Positions 25,104-34,708 are shown, counted from the stretch's first letter. The stretch is 64,000 nt of DNA from CADBRN01 sp050944685 (GCA_050944685.1 JBMNRP010000010.1:1-64000); one strand, 5' to 3'. Numbers and translations are program-made. The notes: a model not told the origin generated them from the letters alone.

Positions 25104-26846
25104 TCAGACGGCCTGGATTCCGGTGATGTCCGGCTCTGCCATGAGTGAGTAATTTGTATGGTATATCACAAACCCGGGTTTTGAGCCCGCGGGTTTCTTC
25201 AGATTCTTACGGCGCGTGTAGTCGATTTCAACCTTCGGCGCGCCCCTTCCGCTCGAGTAATATGCGGCAAGACGGCCGGCTTCTTCAAATACCGAGTCCG
25301 GAAGCTCGTCGCCGGCGCATTTCACAATGACATGGGATCCCGGCATCTTTTTCGCGTGGAACCACCAGTCGTTGCCGGAGGCGATCCGGAAGGATACCTC
25401 CTCGTTCTGCAGATTGTTTTTCCCGACGAAAATATCGTGTCCGTCCGATGACCGGAAATGAAGGGGTTCGGCGGGAGTGGAGCGCTTCTTTTTCTTTCCT
25501 CCGCCGCGCCTGGCCCGAACGTAACCGGACTGCTCGAGTTCTTCGCGAATCTGACCGAGATCTTCTTCGGTTTCCGCGATATCAAGCGATGTGCCGATGC
25601 TTTCCAGGTGATCCTTTTCCGCGCGGGTCGAGAGAATCCGGGTTTCGAGATCCTCCGCGGTGCGTTTCATTTTCGTGTATTTCGCGAAGTAGCGCTGCGC
25701 GTTTTCTGCGGGCGTCATCGCGGGATCCAGCGGAATCCGGACCGGCTTGCCCGTGTAGTAGTTGACTGTCTCGAGAACGGTTGCATTTTCTCCGAGATTG
25801 TACCCGAACGAATGGATCAGTTCGCCGTAGATGCGGTATTTTTCCCGCCCCGCCGTGTCGCGCAGCTGTTTTTCCTGAAGGCTCAGCTTCTTGGAGGTGC
25901 GCTCGGTCAGCGTCGAGACAATTTTTCTTAAATCCGACGATTTCTGCCGGATCCGGGTCTGCACTTCGCGCTGCTCATAGTAGGTGCGCAGCATGAGCGA
26001 GACGGAATCATACGTCACCGCATTCAGCGCGTCATACTGCGTGAGAGGCAGTGCGGAAAATTCAAAAGGAATCTTTTCTTTTTTGTAAATAGTCGGAGAA
26101 AAATGTCCCGAACGGACTTCCTCCATCGCGAGGGAGAAGGTGCGCGCCAGATGCTCCGCAGAGAGCTCATCGAGTTCGTCCGCGGCGGAGGTCCCGCTGA
26201 TAGAGGCGCGGAAACAGATCTCCTCCGCAAATACGGGGGAAATTCCGGTCAGGCTTGTGTAGATCGCTTTTCCGACCGGCAGGTTTTTTTCGCAGACCGT
26301 GCGGATAAAATCGTCCTCGCTGATCGTGAGAGGATCCTGTTTTTGCTGTGTCTGTGGAATAAAATAGGCGCGCCCCGGGAGAACCTCCCGCACGGAGCTG
26401 ATGTGCGAGGGCACCCGCTTGATCGCGTCGATAATGGTATCCGAAGAGTCCAGCAGAATAATATTGCTGTACTTTCCCATCAGCTCGATGGTCAGGACCC
26501 GTATGGCCGGATCGCCGAGCTCATCGCGGTGACGGATTTCAATGCGTATGATTCTCTCGAGCCCCGGCTGGGTGATCGAGGAGATGGCGCCGCCTCCGAT
26601 GTGTTTCCGGAGAAGCATACAGAAATTGGGGGCGGAATCGGGAGCCGTCAGATTCTGACCGGTCAGATAGATCAGTGGAAGAGAAGCATTTGCGGACATC
26701 ACAAGACGATGGGTCTCCCCTTTTGATTTTACGGTAAGGAGAAGCTCATCTTTTTCCGGCTGTATGATTCTGGTGATTTTTCCCCCTGTCAGGACCCTGC
26801 CAAGTTCGCTGGCAACCGCGGCCACGGTAATTCCGTCAAATGCCAT
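25104..26846 (-). CDS. rqcH: Rqc2 homologue RqcH (NFACT family, FbpA-like)
   Basis: RqcH binds stalled 50S-peptidyl-tRNA complexes and adds C-terminal alanine tails that mark nascent chains for degradation; older annotations call it fibronectin-binding protein A. The 580-residue protein has the NFACT-N region from MAFDGITVAAVASELGRVL through MGKYSNIILLD, a helical central coiled coil (about residues 310-440), and the NFACT-R domain with HDIFVGKNNLQNEEVSF, WWFHAKKMPGSHVIVK and the C-terminal PGFVIYHTNYSL. The start at 26846 follows GAGGGAGTACAGAT. Its promoter diverges from that of the small XRE regulator. Confidence 0.94.
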   Translation of the reverse strand: MAFDGITVAAVASELGRVLTGGKITRIIQPEKDELLLTVKSKGETHRLVMSANASLPLIYLTGQNLTAPDSAPNFCMLLRKHIGGGAISSITQPGLERIIRIEIRHRDELGDPAIRVLTIELMGKYSNIILLDSSDTIIDAIKRVPSHISSVREVLPGRAYFIPQTQQKQDPLTISEDDFIRTVCEKNLPVGKAIYTSLTGISPVFAEEICFRASISGTSAADELDELSAEHLARTFSLAMEEVRSGHFSPTIYKKEKIPFEFSALPLTQYDALNAVTYDSVSLMLRTYYEQREVQTRIRQKSSDLRKIVSTLTERTSKKLSLQEKQLRDTAGREKYRIYGELIHSFGYNLGENATVLETVNYYTGKPVRIPLDPAMTPAENAQRYFAKYTKMKRTAEDLETRILSTRAEKDHLESIGTSLDIAETEEDLGQIREELEQSGYVRARRGGGKKKKRSTPAEPLHFRSSDGHDIFVGKNNLQNEEVSFRIASGNDWWFHAKKMPGSHVIVKCAGDELPDSVFEEAGRLAAYYSSGRGAPKVEIDYTRRKNLKKPAGSKPGFVIYHTNYSLMAEPDITGIQAV

Positions 26847-26874
26847 ATCTGTACTCCCTCTCTCTTTGAGACAC

Positions 26875-26903
26875 ATTATAGCAGAAACGGCGGGGAATGA
26901 AAC
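26875..26903 (-). promoter_or_regulatory. probable promoter of rqcH
   Basis: On the minus strand TATAAT (plus-strand 26875-26880) preceded by GC lies about 30 bases before the rqcH start. The -35 at 17 bases upstream (GTTTCA) is weak, matching three of six consensus bases. Confidence 0.5.
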
Positions 26904-26935
26904 ATGAAACATGTGAAAATAAAGTGATTCAACCA

Positions 26936-26964
26936 TTTACAAATTCATGATATCATGATATTAT
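26936..26964 (+). promoter_or_regulatory. promoter of the small XRE regulator with an embedded palindromic operator
   Basis: TTTACA (26936-26941), a 17-base spacer and TATTAT (26959-26964). The spacer contains the perfect 10-base palindrome ATGATATCAT at 26947-26956, placed where a repressor would block polymerase. Autoregulation by the downstream helix-turn-helix protein is inferred from position only. Confidence 0.62.
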
Positions 26965-27002
26965 TCACAATATAGTTCAATTCTTTGCGGAAAGGAGCTG
27001 CC

Positions 27003-27224
27003 ATGGCGGTCAGTTATAAAAAACTGTTTCATCTTCTGATTGAGCGGAATATGACCGCGTCGGATCTGCAGCGCCTCGCCGGCTACAGCGCCAATATCAC
27101 GTCGCGTCTGAAACGGAATAAGTATGTTTCCATGGAGACGATCGAACACATCTGCAGCGTTCTGGACTGCACCGTCGATTACATTCTCGATTTCGTTCCG
27201 GACGGGGAGAAATCCGCCCGCTGA
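27003..27224 (+). CDS. small XRE-family (Cro/CI-type) helix-turn-helix regulator
   Basis: The 73-residue protein is essentially one helix-turn-helix domain. SYKKLFHLLIERNMTASDLQRLAGYS provides the first helices and turn, NITSRLKRNKYVSMETIEHICSVLDCTVDYILDF completes the fold, close to the YozG-like family of short XRE proteins. There is no ligand-binding or peptidase domain. AAGGAG lies close to the ATG at 27003. It sits between the rqcH-ATPase pair and the giant adhesin, and its promoter holds a palindrome, so it may regulate itself and possibly neighbours. Confidence 0.88.
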   Translation: MAVSYKKLFHLLIERNMTASDLQRLAGYSANITSRLKRNKYVSMETIEHICSVLDCTVDYILDFVPDGEKSAR

Positions 27225-27548
27225 TTGCCGTTTCATTTTTCGGGATTCATTTTTCCGGATCTGTTTTCCCTCTGTTATGGATATGCACGGATATTCCTGC
27301 CGGAGTCTGATCCGCACAGGTCTGATTTCTAACTCTTTTTTTCTGTGATTCTTTTCTTTCATTTATCAGAAAATTCCCCTGTTTAACCTGAAGAAAGGTA
27401 AAATTCCTGCCTGTCGTGCGCGCGCGGGATGGCGGGTTATTGAAATTATTAATGAGAGTATCGTCTGTTTTTTCCGGGATGCTGATGCCTTCCGGACCCT
27501 TTTCAGAGGGCGGTACCCTGCCACAAAATTGCATTCAGGAGGAGGCAT
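27225..27548 (+). other. 324-base non-coding stretch before the adhesin gene
   Basis: No gene is evident. The stretch is T-rich at first and less coding-like than the flanks. I found no convincing -35/-10 pair; candidate AT-rich blocks lie at about 27395-27405 and 27439-27455. A GGAGGAGG ribosome site lies directly before the adhesin start. No recognisable riboswitch core was found. Confidence 0.5.
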
Positions 27549-30500
27549 ATGAAGAACAAACTGAAAAAACGAATCTGGGCAATGGCGATGACCGCCATAC
27601 TGTTTCTGCCGGTGCCGGGTTCCTTCCCGGTCCTGGCGTCCGGTCATGTGGAAGCTCCATCCGGAGGAAATACGGAAGATGCGGACATTTCCGGGTCTTT
27701 TGATGATTCTGCCGTCAGCAGATCAGAGGCGGATCGTCTCGATTTTTCGAGCGGCCGTCTGATCGTCGGAGTCCGGAACCCGGATATTATCGCGGACCCG
27801 GGGAGAGAAATCTCGCATTATCAGGATACGTATCTGCTGCAGTATTCTTCCGGGGAGGAGGCGGAAAATGCCTACTCATATTACCGGAAGCACGCGGATT
27901 TTGTCTCTCCGGATACGAAGCTGAAAGGCGCCGGCGGCATCGGGAATTTGACAGAAGCGGGGGATACGGTGTCATCATCCGTGCCCGAAGTCACAGAAAT
28001 TCCGGGCGATCCGGCGGGATCCCCGGAAGAGAGCGGTTCGCAGGATTCCGATCACGTGATGGCAGATCGTTCCGAAATAACCGGGACGGAAGAATCCGGC
28101 GCGGCAAAGGGGGAGCAGCAGATTGTCCCCGAGAAGAACGACGCGTTTTCTGAGCTGAATGACGCTCTGGCGGATTCCGCGGATGTGGGAAACCAGAAGA
28201 CCGTCGCGGTAATTGACAGCGGAATGTCCGGAAAGAATGTCGTGGATGCGGTTTCCATGATCGGTGACCATACCGATGATGATAACGGCCACGGCACAAA
28301 GTCCATGGAAACGATCCTGTCAGAGAACAGCAAAGCAAAACTGATCTCGATCAAAGCTCTCGATGCCAATGGGTATGGGGATACTTCCGCGATCTATGCC
28401 GGTATCGAGTATGCAAAGGAGCAGAAAGCCAATATGATCGTTCTTCCTCTGTACACCTACAGCACGGAAGAGAATGCGGCCATTGCCGAGGCAGTAAGAA
28501 GTGCTGTCGAAGATGGCATTACCGTTGTCGGCGCGGCGGGAAATGACAATGCGGATGCTCAGTATTACCTTCCCGGGAACATCGAGGAAGCCCTGATTGC
28601 CGGTGCCTGCGATGATAAGGGAAACAAGATTGAATCCAGTAACTACGGCGAACCCGTTGATTACAATGTAGTGGCGGATTCTACCTCGGAAGCCTCTGCC
28701 AAACTGGCGGGGTATCTCAGCAAGGCAAAAGGCGATGCAGAGGAGGTCCTGAAAGCGGAAGCCGCGAAGAAAGACTGGCTGTTTGTTCCGGGCGAGGTCA
28801 AAGAGGACAATGAAGCCCGAGAGCAGAAGAAGATTGCGGAAGGAAAAAGCGCAGCCGTGAAATACCTCTGCGTGGATGCGGACGCCATCGAATCGGACGA
28901 CACGATTGATTCCGTTATTCTGAACAAGACCAATCGGGTCATTATGCAGTTTAACGTGACACAGCCGATCTACGAAGCGGACGACGGCACGTATCAGATT
29001 GATGCGGGACTGCCCTGGGCGACCGGATTTGCGAGCTGCGAGGCGAAAGATTATGTGTTTGCCCGTGCCAGCAACAAAGGTCAGGTTATCACGGACGGTG
29101 TATCCTATGACAAGGCTTCGAACATGGTAACTGTTTCCGCATATGCCTTAAAGAAGAACGACGGAGATTCCGCCGACATTCAGCTTCAGGTCTTGGTTCC
29201 GGCTGATGTATCCCGCAAGGCTTCCACGGAAGTCACGATTCAGATGGCGGACGGAAACGAAGTCAGGTCCACGATTTCCGGCGACGCATTCGCTTATGTC
29301 GGAATGCAGATGCAGGTATCTGGAAAGAAAGAAAAACTTTCCGAAAAAGATTTCTCCGTATACGTCAACGACAATACGGCCGCAATCGACACCGATGCGT
29401 ATTCCTGGAACGCGGATCAGAACGTGCTGACGATCGGAAGCTTTGCGGGTGTCACCGAGTCGGTCCGGATTGAACTGAGCGACAACGTGAAAGCCGTATT
29501 CAAAGGTGCGATTGCGGACGGACGCGATGTGGGAACGCTTTCCTCGATTGCGGCTCTTCCTGACGGAACCGATCCGAATGCCTTTTATGCCGGGCAGTAC
29601 GTCGAGACGAGTGCGATGTGGGGCAACTCCCATATGGGACATGGATACGAGCCCAGTGCCACGACGATTTCCAGTGGAAACGTAAAATCCCTGACCGATC
29701 AGTTCAGCCTCCACAACGGATACCTCGGTATTTCGAAGAGCGCCTTTGGAGTCAATTTCGATCTGCGTGATGTCAACAACACCGGGAAATCCTACGGAAA
29801 CTGGAACGGAAACAACGGCTACAATGTCGGAATCCATATGTTCTGCAACCATGTCCGTGTCGGCGTGAACAGTAACACGGAGCGGCGTATCGGAATCCGT
29901 GTCCTGAAGAAATGGACTTCCGGGAAAAAGACCTATATTGTCCTTTCCGTTGAGAGTCTGGAAGCCGTGACCGGGACAGGCGAAGGAACGACGAACCAGA
30001 CCATCGGCTCCATCTTCCAGCTTGAGTTTAAGGGGAAAGAGCAGGAAGGCTACCTTCAGCTCCAGAAGCGTTCCGGCAATCCGCAGATGACGAACGGCAA
30101 TTCCTGCTATTCCCTGGCGGGCGCACAGTACGGCGTCTACACGGACAGCAAGTGCACGAAGGCGGCGAAAGACACTTCCGGCAATACGGTGGTATTAAAG
30201 ACCGATGCCAACGGAATCTCGCAGACCGTCAAGATGAAATCCGGGACGTACTACATCAAAGAGCTGAAGGCTCCGAAGGGTTTCAAACGGAATACAGCGG
30301 TCAAGTTCATCAATGTGTATGGCAAAGCATCCGATAACGACGCATCCCATCCGCATGTCTTTTATGCGGTGGATGAGCCGGGCGCTGACTCGATGGAGAT
30401 TGCAATTGCAAAGACCGGAAAAGGATCGTCCGCGTCCCTGGAAGGGACGGAGTTCACGGTTTCTTACTATAAGAACTACTATGACAGCCTTTCCGCTATC

Positions 30501-33500
30501 GGTAATACCGTTCCGGCCCGCGAGTGGACCTTCACGACAAAGAAGCAGAGTGACGGAAGATATGAAAGCAGAACCATAATAGATTATCTGATCGAAAGCC
30601 AGAAAAACCTGGTAAATGATCGTACTCCGATCTACGCCGTCAAGCGCGACGACTACCAGGAATACTTCTATACAACGAGCTATTCCGAAGCGATGACTCT
30701 CGCCAACCTGGAAGCTCATTCCTATTTCGTCGGTATCGCCGGATACTCGCACAAGACCGGGAATCCGATATGGCGGCTGACATTGGATGGTGCCTATCAT
30801 TTCTATACAGCGACGCAGAGCGAGGTCAAAGCGTATGAAGATATGGGATGGACCTCGGAGGGAGTCCGGTTCCGGATCAACAGCACCGACGACCTGAAGC
30901 TGTACCGGGTATTCAATCCCAACGCCAGGAGCACCTCTCTCAGCCACTACCTGACGCCGTATGAGAGCGAGAAAAATTTTCTCGTAAAATCCGGATGGAA
31001 AGAAGAGAACAGTGCCATTAAGATCTCCTCCGTCACGAGCCATGATGTTTATTCGGTTGACGGAAGCACGATGGAAATTCCGTATGGCACCATCGTAATC
31101 CGTGAGACGCAAGCGGCACCGGGATACAAGAACGACGCGAACTTCACCTCGATAGATGGCAAGACTTCTTACGGCAGTGTCCTGGTCGCCAGAGTGGACG
31201 CAAACGGAATCCGTGATGTGAAAACGTCAAACAGCATTTCGAGCCTGAGCGCAGCCGATTCCCCGACTTACAAGCCGGCAGCCAGTACTACACTGGTCGG
31301 GACCGGAGAGGAAGCGCACTACGAGGAAGCAAAAGCGGGCGCGGTGCTGACCGATACCGTCAAACTGATACACGGCAATGATTATGCAGGCAAGACGATC
31401 ATGGTATCCGGAGTTCTGTATGACCAGAGCACGGGGAAACCGCTTGAAATCGGAGGAAAGCAGGTAACAGCGAGCACAACCGGAACGGTTTCCGACGACG
31501 GAACAGCCACGGTGAAGAACGAGTTCAAGTTCGATGCCTCCGGACTGGAAGGACATACGGTTGTTGCTACGGAAACGATTGCGGTAGATGGAACGACGAT
31601 TGCAAGCCACAATAACCTGAACGATACAAACCAGATGGTCCGTTTTCCGGGCGGCAGGACCACGGCGAAGGATCAGGTAACGGGAAATCATCTGTCCTGT
31701 GCCAACGGGAAAGTCACGATTGTGGATACCGTGGATTACACGAACCTGAAACCGGGAAAGACCTACACCGTGAACGGAAAACTGATGGACAGAGATCTGT
31801 CCACGAAAGACAAGATCGTGTACATCAAAGACAAGAACGGGAAAGTCGTCACCAGTTCCAAAAAATTTACCTGCGCGGAAGGCGGAAGCGGAACCGTGGA
31901 AATCACCTTCACGTTTGACGCTGCCGGGGATCTCGCCGGGAAGACGGCAGTAGCCGAAGAAAAGGTACCGGGATACTTCACGCACGCGGACCTGAACGAC
32001 ACCGGGCAGACCATCCATTTCCCGAAAATCGAAACATCGGCAAAGGATGGTCAGACCGGAACGGCTTTCACGAAAGCAGACCGTGAAATCACCATTGTGG
32101 ACAGGGTATCCTACCGGAATATTATGGCAGGAAAGACGTATCTGCTGACGGGAACCATCATGGACAAAGCCACGGGAAAAGCTCTGAAGGACCCGGAGGG
32201 GAATGCGGCTGTCTCTTCGGTAAAGCTGTCGCCTTCCTCCGCATCCGGAACGGTTTCGGTCACATTCCGTCTGGACGCCTCTTCTCTGATGCTGGACGGA
32301 AAGAACTACAGCGCGGCGGGGAAGGATATTGTCGTTTTCGAGAGAATGACGAGCGGAGGAAAGATGGTAGCGGCGCATGAGAATATTAACGATGAGGGTC
32401 AGACGATCCATTTCACGGATGTCCACACCTCCCTCGCGAAGGCGGACGGAGATCCGTATCTGAAGGCAGACGGAAATCAGCAGGTCATTGACACCATTGA
32501 TCTCGACAATATTCATTCTCTTTCGGGAAAGGTTGTCACGGTCAGGGGCGCGCTGTATGACAAAGCCGACGGAAATGTATTATGCGTCGGCGGAAGAGAA
32601 GTGACGGCGGAAAACAGCGTCCGTGTCACGGAGGACACGAAGCATCTGACCAATACCTTCACATTTGATGCATCCGGTCTGGAAGGACATACCCTGGTCG
32701 CGACGGAGAAGGTATATCTGGACGGAAAAGAGATCGGCCGTCACACGGATCTGAATGACACGAAACAGATGGTATTCATTCCGAAGATTCGAACCACGCT
32801 GACCGACCGGACGACGGGAAATCACCTGAGCAATGCCGGACAGAGTACCGTTGTTCTGGTGGATACGGTCCGGTATGAAAATCTGAAGCCGGGAAAGACC
32901 TACACGGCGGTCGGAACTCTGATGGACCGGGCGACCGGAAAGGATCTGACGGATGCGGACGGAAAGGTTATTACCGCCAGAACTCCGTTTACATGCGAAA
33001 AGAGAGGCAGCGGAATGGTCACGGTAACTTTTGAATTTGTTCCTCCGAAGGATCTGGCGGGAAAGAGCTTGGTCGCACGCGAGGAAGTGCCGGGGTACGC
33101 GATGCATTCCGATGTCGGGGATTCGAATCAGACAGTGGATTTTCCGGAGATCAAAACAAAGGCGAAGGCAGAGGATACGAAAAATCCGGTCACGGCGCCG
33201 GACGGAGACGTTACGATCACGGATACCGTCAGCTGCCGGAATGTTGAGCCGGGCAAGTCTTATGTGGTGAGAGGCATGCTGATGGACAAAGAAACCGGGA
33301 AGCCTTTGACGGACAGAAACGGAAAAAATATTACGGCGGAAAGCGAATCATTTATTCCGGAAAGGAATGAGGCGGCGGTCGATGTTGTTTTTTCGTTTGA
33401 CGCGGAAAACCTGATGGTCGAAGGTGTCTCCTGGGCCGCAAAGGGAAAAGATGTCGTCGTCTTTGAGAGCATGACCACAAAAGGAGAGAATAATGAAGAG

Positions 33501-34538
33501 ACGATCGTTGCGGTTCATGAGGACCTTAATGATGAGGGGCAGACGATCCATTTTCCCGGCGGCCATACCGAGGCGAAGGATGCCAGGACCGGATCAAAGA
33601 TGACAGGCGCAAAGAAAAATGCGGAAATCATCGACAGGGTCACATACACAAATCTCCTGCCGGAGCACGAATATACGATAACCGGTACGCTGATGAATCA
33701 GTCCACCGGAGAGCCTGTGACCGAGGGAGGAGAAGCAGTCACCGGATCCGCCGTTTTCACAACGCCGGAGTCAGAAGACGGGGAAGATTCTGTGAGCGGA
33801 ACGGAAGAAGTCGTATTCCGGTTTGACGCTTCGTCTCTGAAGGGTCAGACGCTGGTCGCCTTTGAAAAAATGACGGATAATGGCGTGACGGTTTTCGTAC
33901 ATGAAGATATCCGTGACCAGGCCCAGACGATTTACATCCCGGAAATCTCGACGATCCTGACGGGAAAGGACGGGACCTCAAAGGTAATCCGGAACAGGGG
34001 GACCGTCACACTGGTCGACACGGTTTCTTATTCCAATCTGGAACCACAAAAAGAGTATACGATGACCGGAAAGCTGGTCGACCAGAGCGGAACCGCCTAT
34101 ACCAGAGGCGGGAGAGAGATTACCTCAGAAAAGAAGTTCACGCCGGACAAGCCGGACGGAACCGTGGAGATGACCTTTGTGATCGACACCGGGAATCTGG
34201 CAGATGCAAGCAAAATCGTTGCGTACGAATACCTCACCCTGGCAAATGGAGAGCAGGTGGCGAAACATGAAAATCCGGAGGATGAAAACCAGACGGTAAC
34301 ATACCGGAGGCCCACCTCGTACGTGACGGGGAAGAAGACCGGCGGATCAGAGAAAACGACCGGCCATGTCCGTTCCAATCCCAAAACAGGGGATACGGCT
34401 TCCGCTTCGCTTTTTGCATCGGTTTTCTGCGCCTCTCTGGCAGCGGCCGTTCTGTTTCGGATTCGGCGGAAAAAGAGGCGGACTCACCCTTCCGGAACCG
34501 GAAGAATGCATCCGTTGGATAAGAATGATTGTATATAA
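27549..34538 (+). CDS. giant cell-wall-anchored adhesin: subtilase-like domain, CnaB modules, DUF5648-like insert, eight VaFE repeats
   Basis: The 2,329-residue surface protein begins with a signal peptide (about 1-33). A subtilisin-fold region (about 215-395) keeps a plausible triad: Asp223 in VIDSGMSG, His248 in DNGHGT, Ser380 in DSTSEAS, with Asn332 in GAAGND. A beta-rich region follows, then a CnaB-like domain (about 833-929). A second CnaB-like domain, opening near residue 948 and closing near 1198 with TIVIRETQAAPGY, is interrupted by about 135 residues (1026-1161) resembling DUF5648 repeats. Eight tandem VaFE-type domains of about 124 residues (about 1264-2254) each end in a form of NDEGQTIHFP. 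The C-terminus has a sorting signal NPKTGD (2277-2282), a hydrophobic helix and a basic tail, with Asn rather than Leu at the first position. No sortase gene is in the window. The gene is intact with GGAGGAGG before the ATG. Confidence 0.88.
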   Translation: MKNKLKKRIWAMAMTAILFLPVPGSFPVLASGHVEAPSGGNTEDADISGSFDDSAVSRSEADRLDFSSGRLIVGVRNPDIIADPGREISHYQDTYLLQYSSGEEAENAYSYYRKHADFVSPDTKLKGAGGIGNLTEAGDTVSSSVPEVTEIPGDPAGSPEESGSQDSDHVMADRSEITGTEESGAAKGEQQIVPEKNDAFSELNDALADSADVGNQKTVAVIDSGMSGKNVVDAVSMIGDHTDDDNGHGTKSMETILSENSKAKLISIKALDANGYGDTSAIYAGIEYAKEQKANMIVLPLYTYSTEENAAIAEAVRSAVEDGITVVGAAGNDNADAQYYLPGNIEEALIAGACDDKGNKIESSNYGEPVDYNVVADSTSEASAKLAGYLSKAKGDAEEVLKAEAAKKDWLFVPGEVKEDNEAREQKKIAEGKSAAVKYLCVDADAIESDDTIDSVILNKTNRVIMQFNVTQPIYEADDGTYQIDAGLPWATGFASCEAKDYVFARASNKGQVITDGVSYDKASNMVTVSAYALKKNDGDSADIQLQVLVPADVSRKASTEVTIQMADGNEVRSTISGDAFAYVGMQMQVSGKKEKLSEKDFSVYVNDNTAAIDTDAYSWNADQNVLTIGSFAGVTESVRIELSDNVKAVFKGAIADGRDVGTLSSIAALPDGTDPNAFYAGQYVETSAMWGNSHMGHGYEPSATTISSGNVKSLTDQFSLHNGYLGISKSAFGVNFDLRDVNNTGKSYGNWNGNNGYNVGIHMFCNHVRVGVNSNTERRIGIRVLKKWTSGKKTYIVLSVESLEAVTGTGEGTTNQTIGSIFQLEFKGKEQEGYLQLQKRSGNPQMTNGNSCYSLAGAQYGVYTDSKCTKAAKDTSGNTVVLKTDANGISQTVKMKSGTYYIKELKAPKGFKRNTAVKFINVYGKASDNDASHPHVFYAVDEPGADSMEIAIAKTGKGSSASLEGTEFTVSYYKNYYDSLSAIGNTVPAREWTFTTKKQSDGRYESRTIIDYLIESQKNLVNDRTPIYAVKRDDYQEYFYTTSYSEAMTLANLEAHSYFVGIAGYSHKTGNPIWRLTLDGAYHFYTATQSEVKAYEDMGWTSEGVRFRINSTDDLKLYRVFNPNARSTSLSHYLTPYESEKNFLVKSGWKEENSAIKISSVTSHDVYSVDGSTMEIPYGTIVIRETQAAPGYKNDANFTSIDGKTSYGSVLVARVDANGIRDVKTSNSISSLSAADSPTYKPAASTTLVGTGEEAHYEEAKAGAVLTDTVKLIHGNDYAGKTIMVSGVLYDQSTGKPLEIGGKQVTASTTGTVSDDGTATVKNEFKFDASGLEGHTVVATETIAVDGTTIASHNNLNDTNQMVRFPGGRTTAKDQVTGNHLSCANGKVTIVDTVDYTNLKPGKTYTVNGKLMDRDLSTKDKIVYIKDKNGKVVTSSKKFTCAEGGSGTVEITFTFDAAGDLAGKTAVAEEKVPGYFTHADLNDTGQTIHFPKIETSAKDGQTGTAFTKADREITIVDRVSYRNIMAGKTYLLTGTIMDKATGKALKDPEGNAAVSSVKLSPSSASGTVSVTFRLDASSLMLDGKNYSAAGKDIVVFERMTSGGKMVAAHENINDEGQTIHFTDVHTSLAKADGDPYLKADGNQQVIDTIDLDNIHSLSGKVVTVRGALYDKADGNVLCVGGREVTAENSVRVTEDTKHLTNTFTFDASGLEGHTLVATEKVYLDGKEIGRHTDLNDTKQMVFIPKIRTTLTDRTTGNHLSNAGQSTVVLVDTVRYENLKPGKTYTAVGTLMDRATGKDLTDADGKVITARTPFTCEKRGSGMVTVTFEFVPPKDLAGKSLVAREEVPGYAMHSDVGDSNQTVDFPEIKTKAKAEDTKNPVTAPDGDVTITDTVSCRNVEPGKSYVVRGMLMDKETGKPLTDRNGKNITAESESFIPERNEAAVDVVFSFDAENLMVEGVSWAAKGKDVVVFESMTTKGENNEETIVAVHEDLNDEGQTIHFPGGHTEAKDARTGSKMTGAKKNAEIIDRVTYTNLLPEHEYTITGTLMNQSTGEPVTEGGEAVTGSAVFTTPESEDGEDSVSGTEEVVFRFDASSLKGQTLVAFEKMTDNGVTVFVHEDIRDQAQTIYIPEISTILTGKDGTSKVIRNRGTVTLVDTVSYSNLEPQKEYTMTGKLVDQSGTAYTRGGREITSEKKFTPDKPDGTVEMTFVIDTGNLADASKIVAYEYLTLANGEQVAKHENPEDENQTVTYRRPTSYVTGKKTGGSEKTTGHVRSNPKTGDTASASLFASVFCASLAAAVLFRIRRKKRRTHPSGTGRMHPLDKNDCI
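31330..34315 (+). repeat. eight tandem VaFE-type domain repeats in the adhesin gene
   Basis: Each unit of about 370 bases encodes a domain that opens with a form of IVDTVSYTNLKPGKTYTV and closes with forms such as LNDTGQTIHFP, HEDLNDEGQTIHFP and HENPEDENQTVTY. The motif VAFEKM, which gives the family its name, is exact in the seventh unit (LVAFEKMTD). Units have diverged at DNA level, so long exact repeats are few, but recombination between units is plausible. In related domains a Thr-Gln ester bond links strands; the conserved Thr near the start and Gln in the closing motif are both seen. Confidence 0.8.
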
Positions 34539-34550
34539 AACAAAACAGAC

Positions 34551-34579
34551 TTCCCAATTTTCAAAAATTGGTGTATTAT
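34551..34579 (+). promoter_or_regulatory. possible promoter of the lysozyme-like gene with an inverted repeat in the spacer
   Basis: TTCCCA (34551-34556), a 17-base spacer and TATTAT (34574-34579). The perfect inverted repeat CCAATTTT/AAAATTGG (34554-34571) runs from the -35 through the spacer. It could be an operator or a weak hairpin after the adhesin stop. Confidence 0.45.
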
Positions 34580-34708
34580 GTTACAAAAAGATTAAAAAAA
34601 CATGTAGTTTTAATTAAACGCACGTTCTGGTATCAGCTCCGCTTTTTTCGGAGTCTCGCGGAGGACGCCGGAATGGAAGGTATTTTTCGAAAAGAGGGTA
34701 ATCGACAC

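Noticed and set aside
27225..27548. Cyclic-di-GMP riboswitch in front of the adhesin gene
   Set aside because: Adhesin genes sometimes have one, but no GEMM-type core could be found here by eye.
31330..34315. Long repeat block considered as a recombination-derived duplication or assembly artefact
   Set aside because: The eight units are well diverged and each encodes a complete VaFE-like domain in frame, so it is a genuine tandem-domain gene.
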